NCBI RefSeq assembly: GCF_000308555.1
Contig: NZ_BAFY01000031.1
Location: 80,375 to 144,374 of the forward strand
Origin: Nocardia cyriacigeorgica NBRC 100375
GTDB lineage: Bacteria > Actinomycetota > Actinomycetes > Mycobacteriales > Mycobacteriaceae
Length of the DNA: 64,000 nt
Direction of reading: 5' to 3'
Shown one piece after another: positions 63,956-64,000 of this stretch (position 1 is its first letter; each line of letters opens with the position of its first letter). Under the pieces are notes generated by a model. It searched no databases. It saw only the letters and a list, made by a program, of their open reading frames with translations, and was not told the origin of the DNA. The translations under genes and the position numbers were made by a program.

Positions 63956-64000
63956 TCAGACCGTCAAGGGGGTGAGCGCGCTGCGCAGATCGCCGACCTG
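63956..64000 (-). CDS. C-terminal end of a gene running out of the window
   Basis: An open minus-strand frame from the right edge ends ...GDLRSALTPLTV and TGA at 63956-63958. Only 14 codons are visible, enough to suggest a gene because the next gene of the mycobacterial order lies here on this strand, but its identity cannot be told. Confidence 0.35.
   Translation of the reverse strand, partial: QVGDLRSALTPLTV

Overview
The window is high-GC actinobacterial DNA, most likely from a mycolic-acid genus such as Nocardia. The reasons are an mce operon end with Mce-associated proteins, a PhoPR pair very close in sequence to the mycobacterial one, OtsA, an antigen-85-like esterase, DUF3073, and a purine/cysteine gene order that follows Mycobacterium tuberculosis Rv0772-Rv0817 (purD, purB, ptrB, purS-purQ, pepC, purL, purF-purM, Rv0810c-Rv0815c equivalents). 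The species call is inference; no rRNA is present.

Layout. 1-2568: end of an mce operon (MceF plus two Mce-associated membrane proteins). 2626-6926 (minus): phoR, phoP, otsA and a 56-residue protein. 7089-8317: alpha/beta hydrolase and a free-standing MbtH. 8430-8501: tRNA-Thr(TGT), whose 3' end is the attachment site of a 7.8 kb integrative element (8480-16319). The element carries a tyrosine integrase, Xis-like HTH protein, RepA-like ATPase, two small HTH genes, a low-GC DUF4238 cargo gene and an XRE-TPR regulator facing a small two-gene operon. It has no recognisable conjugation or virion genes, so it resembles a phage satellite or a reduced, mobilisable element. 16387-18486 (minus): methyltransferase, HIT, PH-domain protein. 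18699-48788: purine biosynthesis genes (purD, purB, purS, purQ, purL, purF, purM) interspersed with peptidases (M23, prolyl oligopeptidase, M20, M18), a transporter, a GT87 mannosyltransferase-like protein and membrane proteins. 49439-53704: DUF3073, asparaginase, MOSC, YgfZ, class IV aminotransferase. 53822-60694: cydABDC (cytochrome bd oxidase and its ABC exporter). 60981-63853 (minus): nitrobindin-like protein, sseC2-like, cysA2-like sulfurtransferase, DUF4395, preceded by a polycysteine leader ORF that looks like the cysteine attenuator described in mycobacteria.

How the genes work together. PurD, PurL/Q/S, PurF, PurM and PurB cover most of the path from PRPP to IMP; purC, purN, purE/K and purH are not in the window. 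CydABDC makes a complete low-oxygen terminal oxidase module with its own promoter and palindromic operators. The final minus-strand cluster handles thiosulfate/sulfane sulfur and is probably tuned by cysteine supply through ribosome stalling on the leader ORF. Points of most interest: the tRNA-Thr element (cargo, arm sites, iteron-like palindrome inside its rep gene), a 12-codon ORF with a very strong Shine-Dalgarno site after cydC, the polycysteine leader, and palindromic operators ahead of cydA and purF.
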